Source: Desulfobacula sp.
GTDB taxonomy: Bacteria > Desulfobacterota > Desulfobacteria > Desulfobacterales > Desulfobacteraceae
DNA length: 20,674 nt
NCBI GenBank assembly: GCA_023139225.1
Contig: JAGLNZ010000307.1
Span: 1 to 20,674, forward strand
Reading direction: 5' to 3'
Within the stretch, counting starts at the first letter, position 1, and each line of letters opens with the position of its first letter. Positions 6,822 to 18,390 of this stretch are shown one piece after another. The notes under the pieces are model-generated. The model saw only the letters and a list, made by a program, of their open reading frames with translations. It had not been told where the DNA came from and did no database searches. The position numbers were made by a program, and so were the translations under genes.

Positions 6822-8582
6822 TTATAATTGTCTGGGATTTGTCGCATTTATATATTTTTCAACCCCATCGGTGATGGCGTTGCAAATCGTTGTCTGGTAT
6901 GAATCACTCATGAGCCTCTTGCATTCTGTTTTGTTAGAGATAAATGCCGTCTCAATCAGGATGGACGGCATCCTGGCACCCAGCAGGACATAAAACGGGG
7001 CCTGCTTGACACCTAAATTATTAATCCCTGAATATTTTTTTTTCATTCCATTTACAAAAGCATTCTGTACTACATTGGCAAGCCGTGTGGATTCTTCAAT
7101 TTTTGCATGCTTCATCAAATCACTTAAGATATATTCAAGGTCTGAAATATTTTTTTTCGATGTTGCATTCTCCCTTGCTGCCACGGCAATGGCCTGTTCA
7201 TCGGTGGCCAGGTTTAAGATATAGGTTTCAATGCCCTTAAGACGTCTGTTCTTGGCTGCATTACAGTGAAGGGATATAAATATATCCGCTCTTTTTGTGT
7301 TTGCAATAGCAGTCCTCTCCTCAAGGCTCAGTTTTTTATCGGTTGACCTTGTTAAGAGTACAGTACATTTTAAACGGTCCCTTAAGGTCACAGCAAGTTT
7401 TTTAGCAATTTTTAGAACAATATCTTTTTCCCAGACATTTTTATAATATCCGGGTGCCCCGGGATCAGGGCCGCCATGCCCTGGGTCAATGACAATTTTT
7501 CTGACTCCCAATGCAAGCTGCCGTGCAATATCAGACGATTGTAAATTGTCTGTTGTGATTCTTGAAATTTTTTCAGGTTTTTTGGGTTTGCCCGAATCTG
7601 CAATGTTTTGACCGGAAGTAGTGACCGGTCTGCCATTAGACCCTTTTCCCCAGACATCAATGATAATTCTGAACGGATCTTTTAAAGAGAATATTTTATA
7701 ATTTTCAAATGATTTGATATCCACCACAACCCGCACGGTATGGGGCAGGTATTGTCCTGCCCGGGCCTGTTTTAAAAGGTTGTCGTTGATTGTGGTATGC
7801 TCGGCAACTCCTTTTCCAAGCCTTGATTGTTCTATATCAATATAGAGGCGTTGAAAGGGCTGATTAATATCAGGATCTTTTTTTAAGAGCCTGTGGGAAT
7901 AATCTCTTTCAGCATCAGCATTTACGACAATTCTTGTGTATTCCGGATTGGACCAGAACCGAAGATCTGAAATTGTGGTATCCTGTGAAGGACTCTCTTT
8001 TGAGAAGTCAGGTTTTATTTCAACTGGTTTTTGATATATGGTTTCGGCATCCTTTGGCTTTTTTTTAACGGCTTTTTCCCGGCTTTTAATAAATTTTTTG
8101 ATAAGAACATCATTTTTAGTCAGTCTTTTCTTTGATTTGAGGTGCTTAATTTTTTTTGCAGGCCCGGTTGGAGTGATATTTATTGACTTGAGCAAGGATT
8201 TGGCACGGCCGGCATAAGCGCTCCCGGGATATTTGTTTCTGAGCCTTGCCAGAAGATCTGCCGCCTGATTTTTATAGGTTTTTTTGCCGGACAATTTAGA
8301 CAGGGTTAAATAAAGCCGGGATGCTTTATACATGCCTGCAGGTGCCCAGGAGCTTTCAGGGTGAAGCCTGTAGATGATTTCATACTTGCTGATGCAATTG
8401 AGCCATTCCGTGATTTTTTTCTGTTTTGCGGGAGAATGTCTAAGCTTTTTGTAACAGGTGTCTGCCATAAGGTATCTTTGTTTTGCTAAGCTTGCAAACC
8501 CGCTTGTTGTGAAAACAAAAACGCCTGTGAAAATAATAATGATGAAATATACCGGCAGTATGGATGGCTTGAATTTGAACAT
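6822..8582 (-). CDS. N-acetylmuramoyl-L-alanine amidase with AMIN domain (AmiC-like)
   Basis: This 586-aa exported cell-wall hydrolase cleaves the amide bond between MurNAc and the peptide stem. A hydrophobic signal segment covers about 8-30. A helical, TPR-like region covers 35-133, and a lysine-rich linker 140-190. The AMIN domain, which targets septal or polar peptidoglycan, covers about 203-312. The catalytic amidase_3 domain covers 362-578. Zinc ligands and catalytic residues are visible: His369 in DPGHGG, Glu385, His439 in SLHCNA and Glu544 in LIETAF. The TPR-like extension is more than the E. coli AmiC layout has and is common in deltaproteobacteria. It lies four bases after mutS. Activity is probably controlled by an EnvC/NlpD-type LytM activator encoded elsewhere. 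Confidence 0.93.
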   Translation of the reverse strand: MFKFKPSILPVYFIIIIFTGVFVFTTSGFASLAKQRYLMADTCYKKLRHSPAKQKKITEWLNCISKYEIIYRLHPESSWAPAGMYKASRLYLTLSKLSGKKTYKNQAADLLARLRNKYPGSAYAGRAKSLLKSINITPTGPAKKIKHLKSKKRLTKNDVLIKKFIKSREKAVKKKPKDAETIYQKPVEIKPDFSKESPSQDTTISDLRFWSNPEYTRIVVNADAERDYSHRLLKKDPDINQPFQRLYIDIEQSRLGKGVAEHTTINDNLLKQARAGQYLPHTVRVVVDIKSFENYKIFSLKDPFRIIIDVWGKGSNGRPVTTSGQNIADSGKPKKPEKISRITTDNLQSSDIARQLALGVRKIVIDPGHGGPDPGAPGYYKNVWEKDIVLKIAKKLAVTLRDRLKCTVLLTRSTDKKLSLEERTAIANTKRADIFISLHCNAAKNRRLKGIETYILNLATDEQAIAVAARENATSKKNISDLEYILSDLMKHAKIEESTRLANVVQNAFVNGMKKKYSGINNLGVKQAPFYVLLGARMPSILIETAFISNKTECKRLMSDSYQTTICNAITDGVEKYINATNPRQL

Positions 8583-8585
8583 ATC

Positions 8586-11249
8586 CTATTTAATACTTCT
8601 TTGTTTTAAGTCGTTTAACAAGTTAATCGCTTCAAGGGGAGTAATACTCGAAATATCAATCTTTTCCAACATCTTTTTGATTGATTGTTCATTACTGGTA
8701 AATAATTCGGGTTGATTGTCATCTTTTGCTTTTTTCTTTCTAGCCTTGCTTCTGGTTTGTTTTGGCTGTGTTTTGGGAATATCCAAGTTGTTTTTTTGCT
8801 CAACGCGAGACAATATATATTTTGCATTGTTAATCACAATGTCCGGGACACCGGCAAGCCTGGCCACCTGGATGCCGTAGCTTTTATTGGTCCCGCCCTT
8901 AACAAGCCTTCGCAAAAATACAATATTATCATTGAATTCCTTGACTGCGATATTAAAATTTTTAACCCTGGGTTTGATATCCTCTAATTTTGTTAATTCA
9001 TGGTAGTGTGTGGCAAAAAGTGTTTTAACTCCAATATTCTTGAGATCATGAAGGTATTCGGCAACTGCCCAGGCAATGCTCATGCCATCGTAGGTGCTGG
9101 TTCCCCTTCCTATTTCATCAAGAATAACAAGGCTTTTTTGTGTGGCATTGTTAATGATGTTGGCTGTTTCTTCCATCTCCACCATAAACGTACTCTGGCC
9201 TGAAGAGAGATTGTCAAGGGCGCCGACCCGTGTAAATATTCTGTCTACAATGCAGACAGATGCTTTTTGGGCAGGGACAAATGATCCCATCTGGGCCATT
9301 AAGACGGTCAGGGCAACCTGTCTTAATACCGTTGATTTGCCTGCCATATTTGGGCCGGTGATTAACAGGATCTGGTTTGCAATGTCATCCATTTCAATGG
9401 AATTGGGGACATAGCGTTCACCTGTGATCAGCTTTTCCACCACAGGATGCCGCCCGTCTTCAATTGATATGGTATCTACTTCATTGATGTGGGGTTTTGT
9501 ATATCCGTTTTCCGATGCTGCCAGGGCAAGTCCCTGGAGCACATCCACCTTTGCAATAAAATTTGCCATCTTAAGAATAAGGGCAGCCTTTGAAATGATC
9601 TTGTCCCTTATGGTGCAAAAAATACTGTATTCCAGGGCATTGCGCTTATCTTGTGCATTCAGTATGGTGGACTCAACCTGTTTCATTTCATCGGTAATGA
9701 ACCTTTCGGCATTTACAAGGGTCTGCTTTCTGATATAATGATCGGGAACCGCAGTTGATTGAGCTTTGGACACTTCGATAAAATAGCCGAATACTTTATT
9801 GTATTTGATCTTGAGGGAAGACAGTTTTGTTTTTTCTTTTTGTGTGGCCTCAGCCTTTGCAATCCATGATTTTCCATCCCGCGAAACCAGCAGCAGTTCA
9901 TCCAGATCCGGATTGTAACCGTCATTAATTAAACCGCCTTCATTGAGCAGATGACCGGCATCTTCCCTGATGGTTTCTTTGATCAGCCCGGCAAGTGAAC
10001 CAAGCTCTTTTAGAATCATTTCCTGATTTTCAAGATCTTTTCCATTAAGTAAAGGGCTTTTAAACAGGCAAAGTTCCTTAAAAAGGACAGGCAGGTTTTG
10101 TAAAGAGTTTTTAAGGGCAATCAAATCCCTGGCATTCCCCTGGCCCATGGAGATTTTACTGCCAAGTCGTTCAAGATCATACACTGATTTTAAGTGGTTG
10201 ATGATCAATTGATGAATATGGGAAGCCTTTGTGATTTCTTCAATGCAGTCTAAGCGAGAACAAATTTTATCTTTATCAATCAGCGGATATCTGAGCCAGG
10301 TCTTGATCAATCTTGAGCCCATAGCAGTAACTGTCCGGTCAAGGACATGAATCAGTGTTCCTTTTTTATCCAATGTCTGTATATTGGCAAGTAATTCAAG
10401 ATTTTTGCAGGACCTGTCATCAATGACCAGAAAATTTTTCAGATCATAGGGTGAGATTTGGAAAAGATGCTTTGTATCCTGCATCTGTGTGTCCTGAACA
10501 TAGGATAGGATAGCACCTGCGGCAGAAATGGAAGCCTGAAGATTTTCTATACCGAATCCTTCAAGACTCCTAATTTTAAATTTGTTTAAAAGCCTTTGCC
10601 TTGCTTCTTCAACATGAAATTCATCTTTGTTAAGATAGGTGATCTGCCTTGTGCCAAAAGCCTGCCGGATATGTGAATAGAGAGGGTCTTTTTTATAATT
10701 GGAAGGCAAAAGGATTTCTTTGGGATCAACCTTTAATGCTTCGTCAATCAGTTCTATTGGAATTTTTGACTGCCTGCTTTCAACCTGGGTGGTTTTAAAA
10801 GTTCCGGTTGAGATGTCAAGATAGGCAATGCCTGCGACATCTTTTGTTTTTGACAGGGCTAAAAGAAAGTTGTTGGAGGTTTTGTCCAGTAATTCTTCAT
10901 TTAAAATCATGCCCGGAGTGATGACCCGGACAACTTGCCTTTTCACCAGCCCTTTGGTTGCCGAAGCATCTTCCATCTGTTCACACACGGCAACCTTGCA
11001 TCCGGTTTTAATGAGTTTTGCAATATAATTGTCGGCAGCCCTGAAAGGTATCCCGCACATGGGAATGGGCGCGTCATCATTTTTATTTCTGGAGGTCAAG
11101 GCAATTTCCAGGATAGATGCCGCCTTTTTTGCATCCGAATGGAACATTTCATAAAAATCTCCCATCCTGTAAAACAAAATTGCATCTTTGTATGATTCTT
11201 TGATGGACAGGTATTGCTCCATCATGGGAGTATTTTTTTTTGGACTCAT
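8586..11249 (-). CDS. mutS: DNA mismatch repair protein MutS
   Basis: MutS recognises mismatches and small loops and starts methyl-independent or MutL-directed repair. From the chosen start the protein has 887 residues, close to the family size. The mismatch-wedge motif Phe32-Tyr-Glu34 lies in FYRMGDFYEMF, followed by connector, lever and clamp regions. The C-terminal ATPase has Walker A GPNMAGKST, then the ABC-type signature region LSSGQSTFM and Walker B VILDEIGRGTSTYD, with the conserved ATHYHEL after it. An open frame extends to a TTG at 11276, overlapping the LapA-like gene, but the ATG at 11249 aligns better with known N-termini (TPMMEQYL follows). Neither has a clear ribosome-binding site, so coupling to the upstream gene is likely. 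Confidence 0.97.
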   Translation of the reverse strand: MSPKKNTPMMEQYLSIKESYKDAILFYRMGDFYEMFHSDAKKAASILEIALTSRNKNDDAPIPMCGIPFRAADNYIAKLIKTGCKVAVCEQMEDASATKGLVKRQVVRVITPGMILNEELLDKTSNNFLLALSKTKDVAGIAYLDISTGTFKTTQVESRQSKIPIELIDEALKVDPKEILLPSNYKKDPLYSHIRQAFGTRQITYLNKDEFHVEEARQRLLNKFKIRSLEGFGIENLQASISAAGAILSYVQDTQMQDTKHLFQISPYDLKNFLVIDDRSCKNLELLANIQTLDKKGTLIHVLDRTVTAMGSRLIKTWLRYPLIDKDKICSRLDCIEEITKASHIHQLIINHLKSVYDLERLGSKISMGQGNARDLIALKNSLQNLPVLFKELCLFKSPLLNGKDLENQEMILKELGSLAGLIKETIREDAGHLLNEGGLINDGYNPDLDELLLVSRDGKSWIAKAEATQKEKTKLSSLKIKYNKVFGYFIEVSKAQSTAVPDHYIRKQTLVNAERFITDEMKQVESTILNAQDKRNALEYSIFCTIRDKIISKAALILKMANFIAKVDVLQGLALAASENGYTKPHINEVDTISIEDGRHPVVEKLITGERYVPNSIEMDDIANQILLITGPNMAGKSTVLRQVALTVLMAQMGSFVPAQKASVCIVDRIFTRVGALDNLSSGQSTFMVEMEETANIINNATQKSLVILDEIGRGTSTYDGMSIAWAVAEYLHDLKNIGVKTLFATHYHELTKLEDIKPRVKNFNIAVKEFNDNIVFLRRLVKGGTNKSYGIQVARLAGVPDIVINNAKYILSRVEQKNNLDIPKTQPKQTRSKARKKKAKDDNQPELFTSNEQSIKKMLEKIDISSITPLEAINLLNDLKQRSIK

Positions 11250-11272
11250 GCGCCGGCTTTGTTTACGCTCAA

Positions 11273-11704
11273 TCAATCAGCAGTATCGGATTTATGATCC
11301 TTTTCAATGTTGTTTTCAGGCTGCTCAAGTGCTGCCTGCTCGACAATCGGTTTTTCATCCAGCTCTTTTTTAATATAAGGATCATGCTGAAATACTTCCA
11401 GTTCAGTTTTAAAAGTATTGAGCTGTTCTTTAAGAGAAGCAATAGTTGCATCCTTTGCTTTGATTGCTTTATTTAACTTAAAGTTTGCCACAAACCCTTT
11501 GACACCGGTCAGGATAAGGCCCAAAAGAAAGCAGATTCCAAAAAAGGCAATATTTTGAAGTTCCGGCAATGTCCAGTTCCAGGAAGCAATTTTAAGATCA
11601 AATTTTAATGCTGCGGTTGTCATGAAATAATCAAAATTTTGATAAATTAAGATTCCGAGCAAACCTAAGATAATCAGCCACAAAAGATATTTAATTTTTT
11701 TCAT
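11273..11704 (-). CDS. LapA-like (DUF1049) small membrane protein
   Basis: This 143-aa protein has two membrane helices (about 4-21 and 51-70), a short external loop between them, then a cytoplasmic coiled coil (about 75-105, LNKAIKAKDATIASLKEQL) and a charged, acidic tail. This architecture matches the lipopolysaccharide assembly protein A domain family (DUF1049), whose E. coli members help coordinate LPS and phospholipid supply. The ATG follows GGAGTGG by four bases. The gene ends just before mutS and appears to be the first gene of the minus-strand transcript. The family is assigned from topology and coiled coil, so the role is tentative. Confidence 0.6.
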   Translation of the reverse strand: MKKIKYLLWLIILGLLGILIYQNFDYFMTTAALKFDLKIASWNWTLPELQNIAFFGICFLLGLILTGVKGFVANFKLNKAIKAKDATIASLKEQLNTFKTELEVFQHDPYIKKELDEKPIVEQAALEQPENNIEKDHKSDTAD

Positions 11705-11753
11705 TCATCCACTCCATATTCCAGTTTGTATTGTAAACGGTTATGTTTTGGTG

Positions 11754-11782
11754 ATCATAGATCAAATTTTCTTTTTTTTCAA
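11754..11782 (-). promoter_or_regulatory. Sigma70-type promoter for the lapA-like/mutS gene set
   Basis: Read on the minus strand, TTGAAA (11782-11777) and TATGAT (11759-11754) are separated by exactly 17 bases. Each hexamer matches consensus at five of six positions. It lies about 50 bases before the LapA-like start codon in an AT-rich intergenic stretch and is the best promoter match I found in the window. Confidence 0.6.
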
Positions 11783-11849
11783 TTCTTCTTTTCATAATAA
11801 ATAGGCTTAAATACTTAAATTTTCAGGCAGTATTCATGAAATATCCGGA

Positions 11850-12428
11850 TTAGAGGAAAACAGGGTGAACCAGATTGACTTCAAGGTTTTGGGAAAACAG
11901 GTTCCAGTCCAGATGTTCGGGCTGAACGTCTTTTGAAACCTCAAAACAGGAGAAATGGAGATGGGGCGGTAATTGTGGGTTTTTATGCGTATTGCACACC
12001 CTTGCAATAATATCCTGCTTTTGGATGGTATGGCCGATTTTTAATCCCTTTTCAGGGGTGATATGGGCATATACAAAAAGGATACGCCTATTGAAGTTCA
12101 TCAAATTTTCATGCTCAATCACAAGGGACCGGCCTAGGAAATCATCACAGATATTTAAAATAATCCCGCCATCCATGGCCGGAACCTTAATGGAATCATC
12201 AAAGCAATGTATTTCATCCGGATGGGTTCTGTAATAGGTAATGTCTATTCCTTCATGGGCACAATGCCGTAATTGAAAATCCCCCCACCATTTGTCCTTA
12301 CTTGAAAAAAGCATCCCGCAATGGAACAGCCATTGGACTTTCAGGCCATTTACCGGGTCATCGGCCAGATCATCGGCCTGGCTGTTAACCCGGGAAATAG
12401 CCTGAAGATAGTCGGAAAATTTGTTCAT
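11850..12428 (-). CDS. M23/LytM-type metallopeptidase-like protein without signal peptide
   Basis: This 192-aa protein carries the M23 (lysostaphin/LytM) zinc motifs: HxxxD as His58-EGI-Asp62, and HxH as His156-Leu-His158, plus His122 in VYAHI at the usual catalytic position. M23 enzymes normally cut peptide cross-links of peptidoglycan outside the cytoplasm. Here no signal peptide or membrane segment precedes the domain, and the region before it (about 1-50) is unrelated and contains several Trp and Asp residues. It may therefore act inside the cell or on another substrate. Its ATG overlaps the CooT-like stop (ATGA), making it the last gene of the kinase operon. Family assignment is good; substrate unknown. 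Confidence 0.75.
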   Translation of the reverse strand: MNKFSDYLQAISRVNSQADDLADDPVNGLKVQWLFHCGMLFSSKDKWWGDFQLRHCAHEGIDITYYRTHPDEIHCFDDSIKVPAMDGGIILNICDDFLGRSLVIEHENLMNFNRRILFVYAHITPEKGLKIGHTIQKQDIIARVCNTHKNPQLPPHLHFSCFEVSKDVQPEHLDWNLFSQNLEVNLVHPVFL

Positions 12429-12619
12429 TTCAGGGCTTTTAGAATAATTTTATGTCCCATAAGATTAATATCTTCAATAATGGCTTTGACTTCCATGCTT
12501 TCTCCCAAAAGGCCTTTTAAAAAAAAGGTATCCTCTCCAGCCGGAGTTATTGCCGCTACATTTTCCATGATCAGTTTTTCATCATCGCCATTTTTTAAAT
12601 ATACATTTGATTCACACAT
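12425..12619 (-). CDS. CooT-family small protein (putative nickel-binding)
   Basis: This 64-aa protein begins MCESNVYL, the conserved opening of the CooT family (also called RNA_bind_2). In Rhodospirillum rubrum CooT, a dimer binds one Ni2+ using Cys2 and supports maturation of CO dehydrogenase. Cys2 is present here, and the rest follows the family's small beta-barrel pattern with a GED...FFLKGLLGE turn and an IEDINLMGHKIIL strand. The start lies two bases after the metallophosphoesterase stop, with AAAGGAAA before it, and the gene overlaps the M23-like gene by four bases. No CO dehydrogenase genes are in the window, so a nickel role here is inferred from the family only. Confidence 0.8.
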   Translation of the reverse strand: MCESNVYLKNGDDEKLIMENVAAITPAGEDTFFLKGLLGESMEVKAIIEDINLMGHKIILKALK

Positions 12620-12621
12620 TT

Positions 12622-13290
12622 TTATTTTCCTTTATCTGTTTGTTTGTCATTCATTACCATTTTTACTCTTAAAGACATATTTTTACAACAATCAATGATT
12701 GCCCCACTAAATTTTTTATTCATTGCGCAATTGACAATCAGGGTGTTTTTTAGAAATTGATATCCTGCCTGTTCATGGATATGGCCGCATAACACCATTA
12801 ATGGCGGGTGGTTTTCGATAAAGCTTCTTAAACCAAAACTGCCGGCACAAAATTTATTGCCAACCTTATCACACACCCCTCTGGGCGGCGGATGAACCAC
12901 CAGGATTGTCTCCGAAGTGATATTATTCTCTAAGCGCCCAAGGCGTTGAGCCTCGCGAAAACCGATTTTCGAAAGAAATGGCAGGGGGATGGTCCCGTTA
13001 AGGCCAAGAAATCGAACATCCTGATATGTGACAGGGGTGTGGTTTAAAAGAGTAGTGTTTTCCTGGTTCTGCAAAAGCCTCTCAACACATTTCAAATCAG
13101 AGTTTCCCCTTATACCAAAAATGGGGATGGGGATATCCTTTAACTGATTCAAGATCTTTAAAGGGGAAAAATAATGGGTTAAATCCCCGGCAATGACAAG
13201 AATATCAGGGGATTCTTGAAAGATAACATTCTTAATTTTTGCAATTTTTTCAGTCTTCCCGTGAATATCGGCTACAGCATAGATCCGCAT
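12622..13290 (-). CDS. Calcineurin-like metallophosphoesterase
   Basis: This 222-aa soluble enzyme has the dinuclear-metal motifs in order: Asp8-Ile-His10 (DxH), Gly35-Asp36 (GDLTH), Gly62-Asn63-Ser64-Asp65, His133 (VVHPPP) and Gly169-His170-Ile-His172 (GHIHE). It should hydrolyse a phosphodiester or phosphomonoester; small relatives act on cyclic nucleotides, phosphodiesters or nucleotides. In GNSD the usual histidine of GNHD, the proton donor to the leaving group, is replaced by serine, a variant that may narrow the substrate range. The start is two bases after the stop of the giant kinase, so the two are cotranscribed and this enzyme could act on a signal linked to the kinase. The substrate is not deducible. 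Confidence 0.87.
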   Translation of the reverse strand: MRIYAVADIHGKTEKIAKIKNVIFQESPDILVIAGDLTHYFSPLKILNQLKDIPIPIFGIRGNSDLKCVERLLQNQENTTLLNHTPVTYQDVRFLGLNGTIPLPFLSKIGFREAQRLGRLENNITSETILVVHPPPRGVCDKVGNKFCAGSFGLRSFIENHPPLMVLCGHIHEQAGYQFLKNTLIVNCAMNKKFSGAIIDCCKNMSLRVKMVMNDKQTDKGK

Positions 13291-13292
13291 TC

Positions 13293-17849
<4,557 letters not shown>

Positions 17850-17906
17850 AGCTTATAACCGTTTAACTATTTTTTAGACATTTGCGATCTTTTATACGAA
17901 TAAAAA

Positions 17907-17915
17907 TTTATAACA
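17907..17915 (-). promoter_or_regulatory. Candidate extended -10 promoter for the hybrid kinase operon
   Basis: On the minus strand TGTTATAAA reads as an extended -10 (TG-N-TATAAA) about 60 bases before the kinase ATG, in a very AT-rich region of about 220 bases between 17850 and 18073 that holds no gene. In such AT-rich sequence a match of this kind arises easily. A second option further upstream is TTGTGA with TATAGA at 16 bases spacing. Confidence 0.3.
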
Positions 17916-18079
17916 TAAAAAAATCTAAATAAATACTCTTAATACCTCTATATCACGGCAAATTGATTTCACAAACTTTTTAGCATAAAATTAAAGAGTT
18001 AAATGGGTCATACCAAAAAACCAACAAAAAGGTAGAGTATTAATTGAGAATCGTATTGCATCTTTTTTAATAATGGTGG

Positions 18080-18312
18080 ATGTGCTACTGGAAACAATGG
18101 CGGTATACCCGTACCAAAGTCCGAAATCTTTTCAAATTGGGTACCTACAAAAGAGAGGCTATTTCGACATCACTCAGCCGAAGGGGGCCATGGCATCTGT
18201 CCCGAACTATGGCAATACAGGCCGGTATGACCAACAAAGGGCTATCTGAACAAGGATTATATCTGTTAAAGACCAGCGGGTGAAAATTCATTACCCGGCC
18301 ACGGCTCGGTAA
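18080..18312 (+). pseudogene. C-terminal remnant of group II intron reverse transcriptase/maturase, frameshifted
   Basis: The frame from 18080 gives CYWKQWRYTRTKVRNLFKLG, then REAISTSLSRRGPWHLSRT and GLSEQGL, the typical maturase (domain X) end of group IIC intron proteins. After GL (about 18257) the family reading jumps to another frame, which continues SVKDQRVKIHYPATAR and stops at TAA 18310-18312. IHYPATAR is the usual ending of these proteins. One base appears to have been lost near 18257-18262; the original frame now ends early at 18281. With the N-terminal polymerase domain absent as well, this cannot make a working protein. Confidence 0.85.
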
Positions 18313-18320
18313 TCTTGGTG

Positions 18321-18362
18321 AAACGCCCTGTGCGGACCCGCATGCAGGGTGTTGTGGGGGCT
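18321..18362 (+). repeat. 42-base direct repeat, copy 1 (intron domain V/VI)
   Basis: Identical at every base to 20633-20674. It covers all of domain V and the first strand of domain VI. The identity may continue beyond the window edge. Upstream of it the two copies are related but not identical (CCCGGCC, then a CGGTA block, follow in both). Confidence 0.97.
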
Positions 18363-18390
18363 GGGGAATTAAAACCCCCGGCTACCCGAT
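18322..18390 (+). ncRNA. Group II intron domains V and VI
   Basis: Domain V: AACGCCCTG pairs with CAGGGTGTT (nine pairs with a G-T), a two-base TG bulge lies on the 3' side, then TGCG/CGCA closes a GACC loop. The catalytic triad is CGC at 18324-18326, as in the Oceanobacillus iheyensis IIC ribozyme. Domain VI: GGG (18356-18358) pairs with CCC (18385-18387), the upper stem uses CTGGGG with CCCCCGG, and A18384 is left bulged as the likely branch point, about seven bases from the intron end. Confidence 0.85.

Larger units (their letters stand above)
18074..18390 (+). mobile_element. 5'-truncated group IIC intron (maturase tail plus domains V and VI)
   Basis: The 3' part of a bacterial class C group II intron. 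It contains the end of the intron-encoded reverse transcriptase/maturase, then ribozyme domain V at 18322-18353 and domain VI from 18356, ending in CCCGAT. Everything 5' of about 18074 (domains I to III and most of the ORF) is missing; the upstream bases are AT-rich host sequence. Because domain I is gone it cannot splice or move by itself. Loss of the 5' side fits incomplete target-primed reverse transcription, but deletion is equally possible. Confidence 0.85.

Noticed and set aside
11249..11276. TTG start at 11276 for MutS
   Set aside because: It would overlap the upstream stop, lacks a ribosome-binding site, and adds residues not typical of MutS; ATG 11249 fits the family start better.
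11691..11795. A 34-codon minus-strand frame overlapping the start of the LapA-like gene
   Set aside because: It has no ribosome-binding site, overlaps the next gene in another frame, and the best promoter of the region lies inside it, downstream of its start.
18080..18283. Independent 67-aa protein
   Set aside because: It is the frameshifted tail of the intron maturase; the missing ending is found in another frame just downstream.
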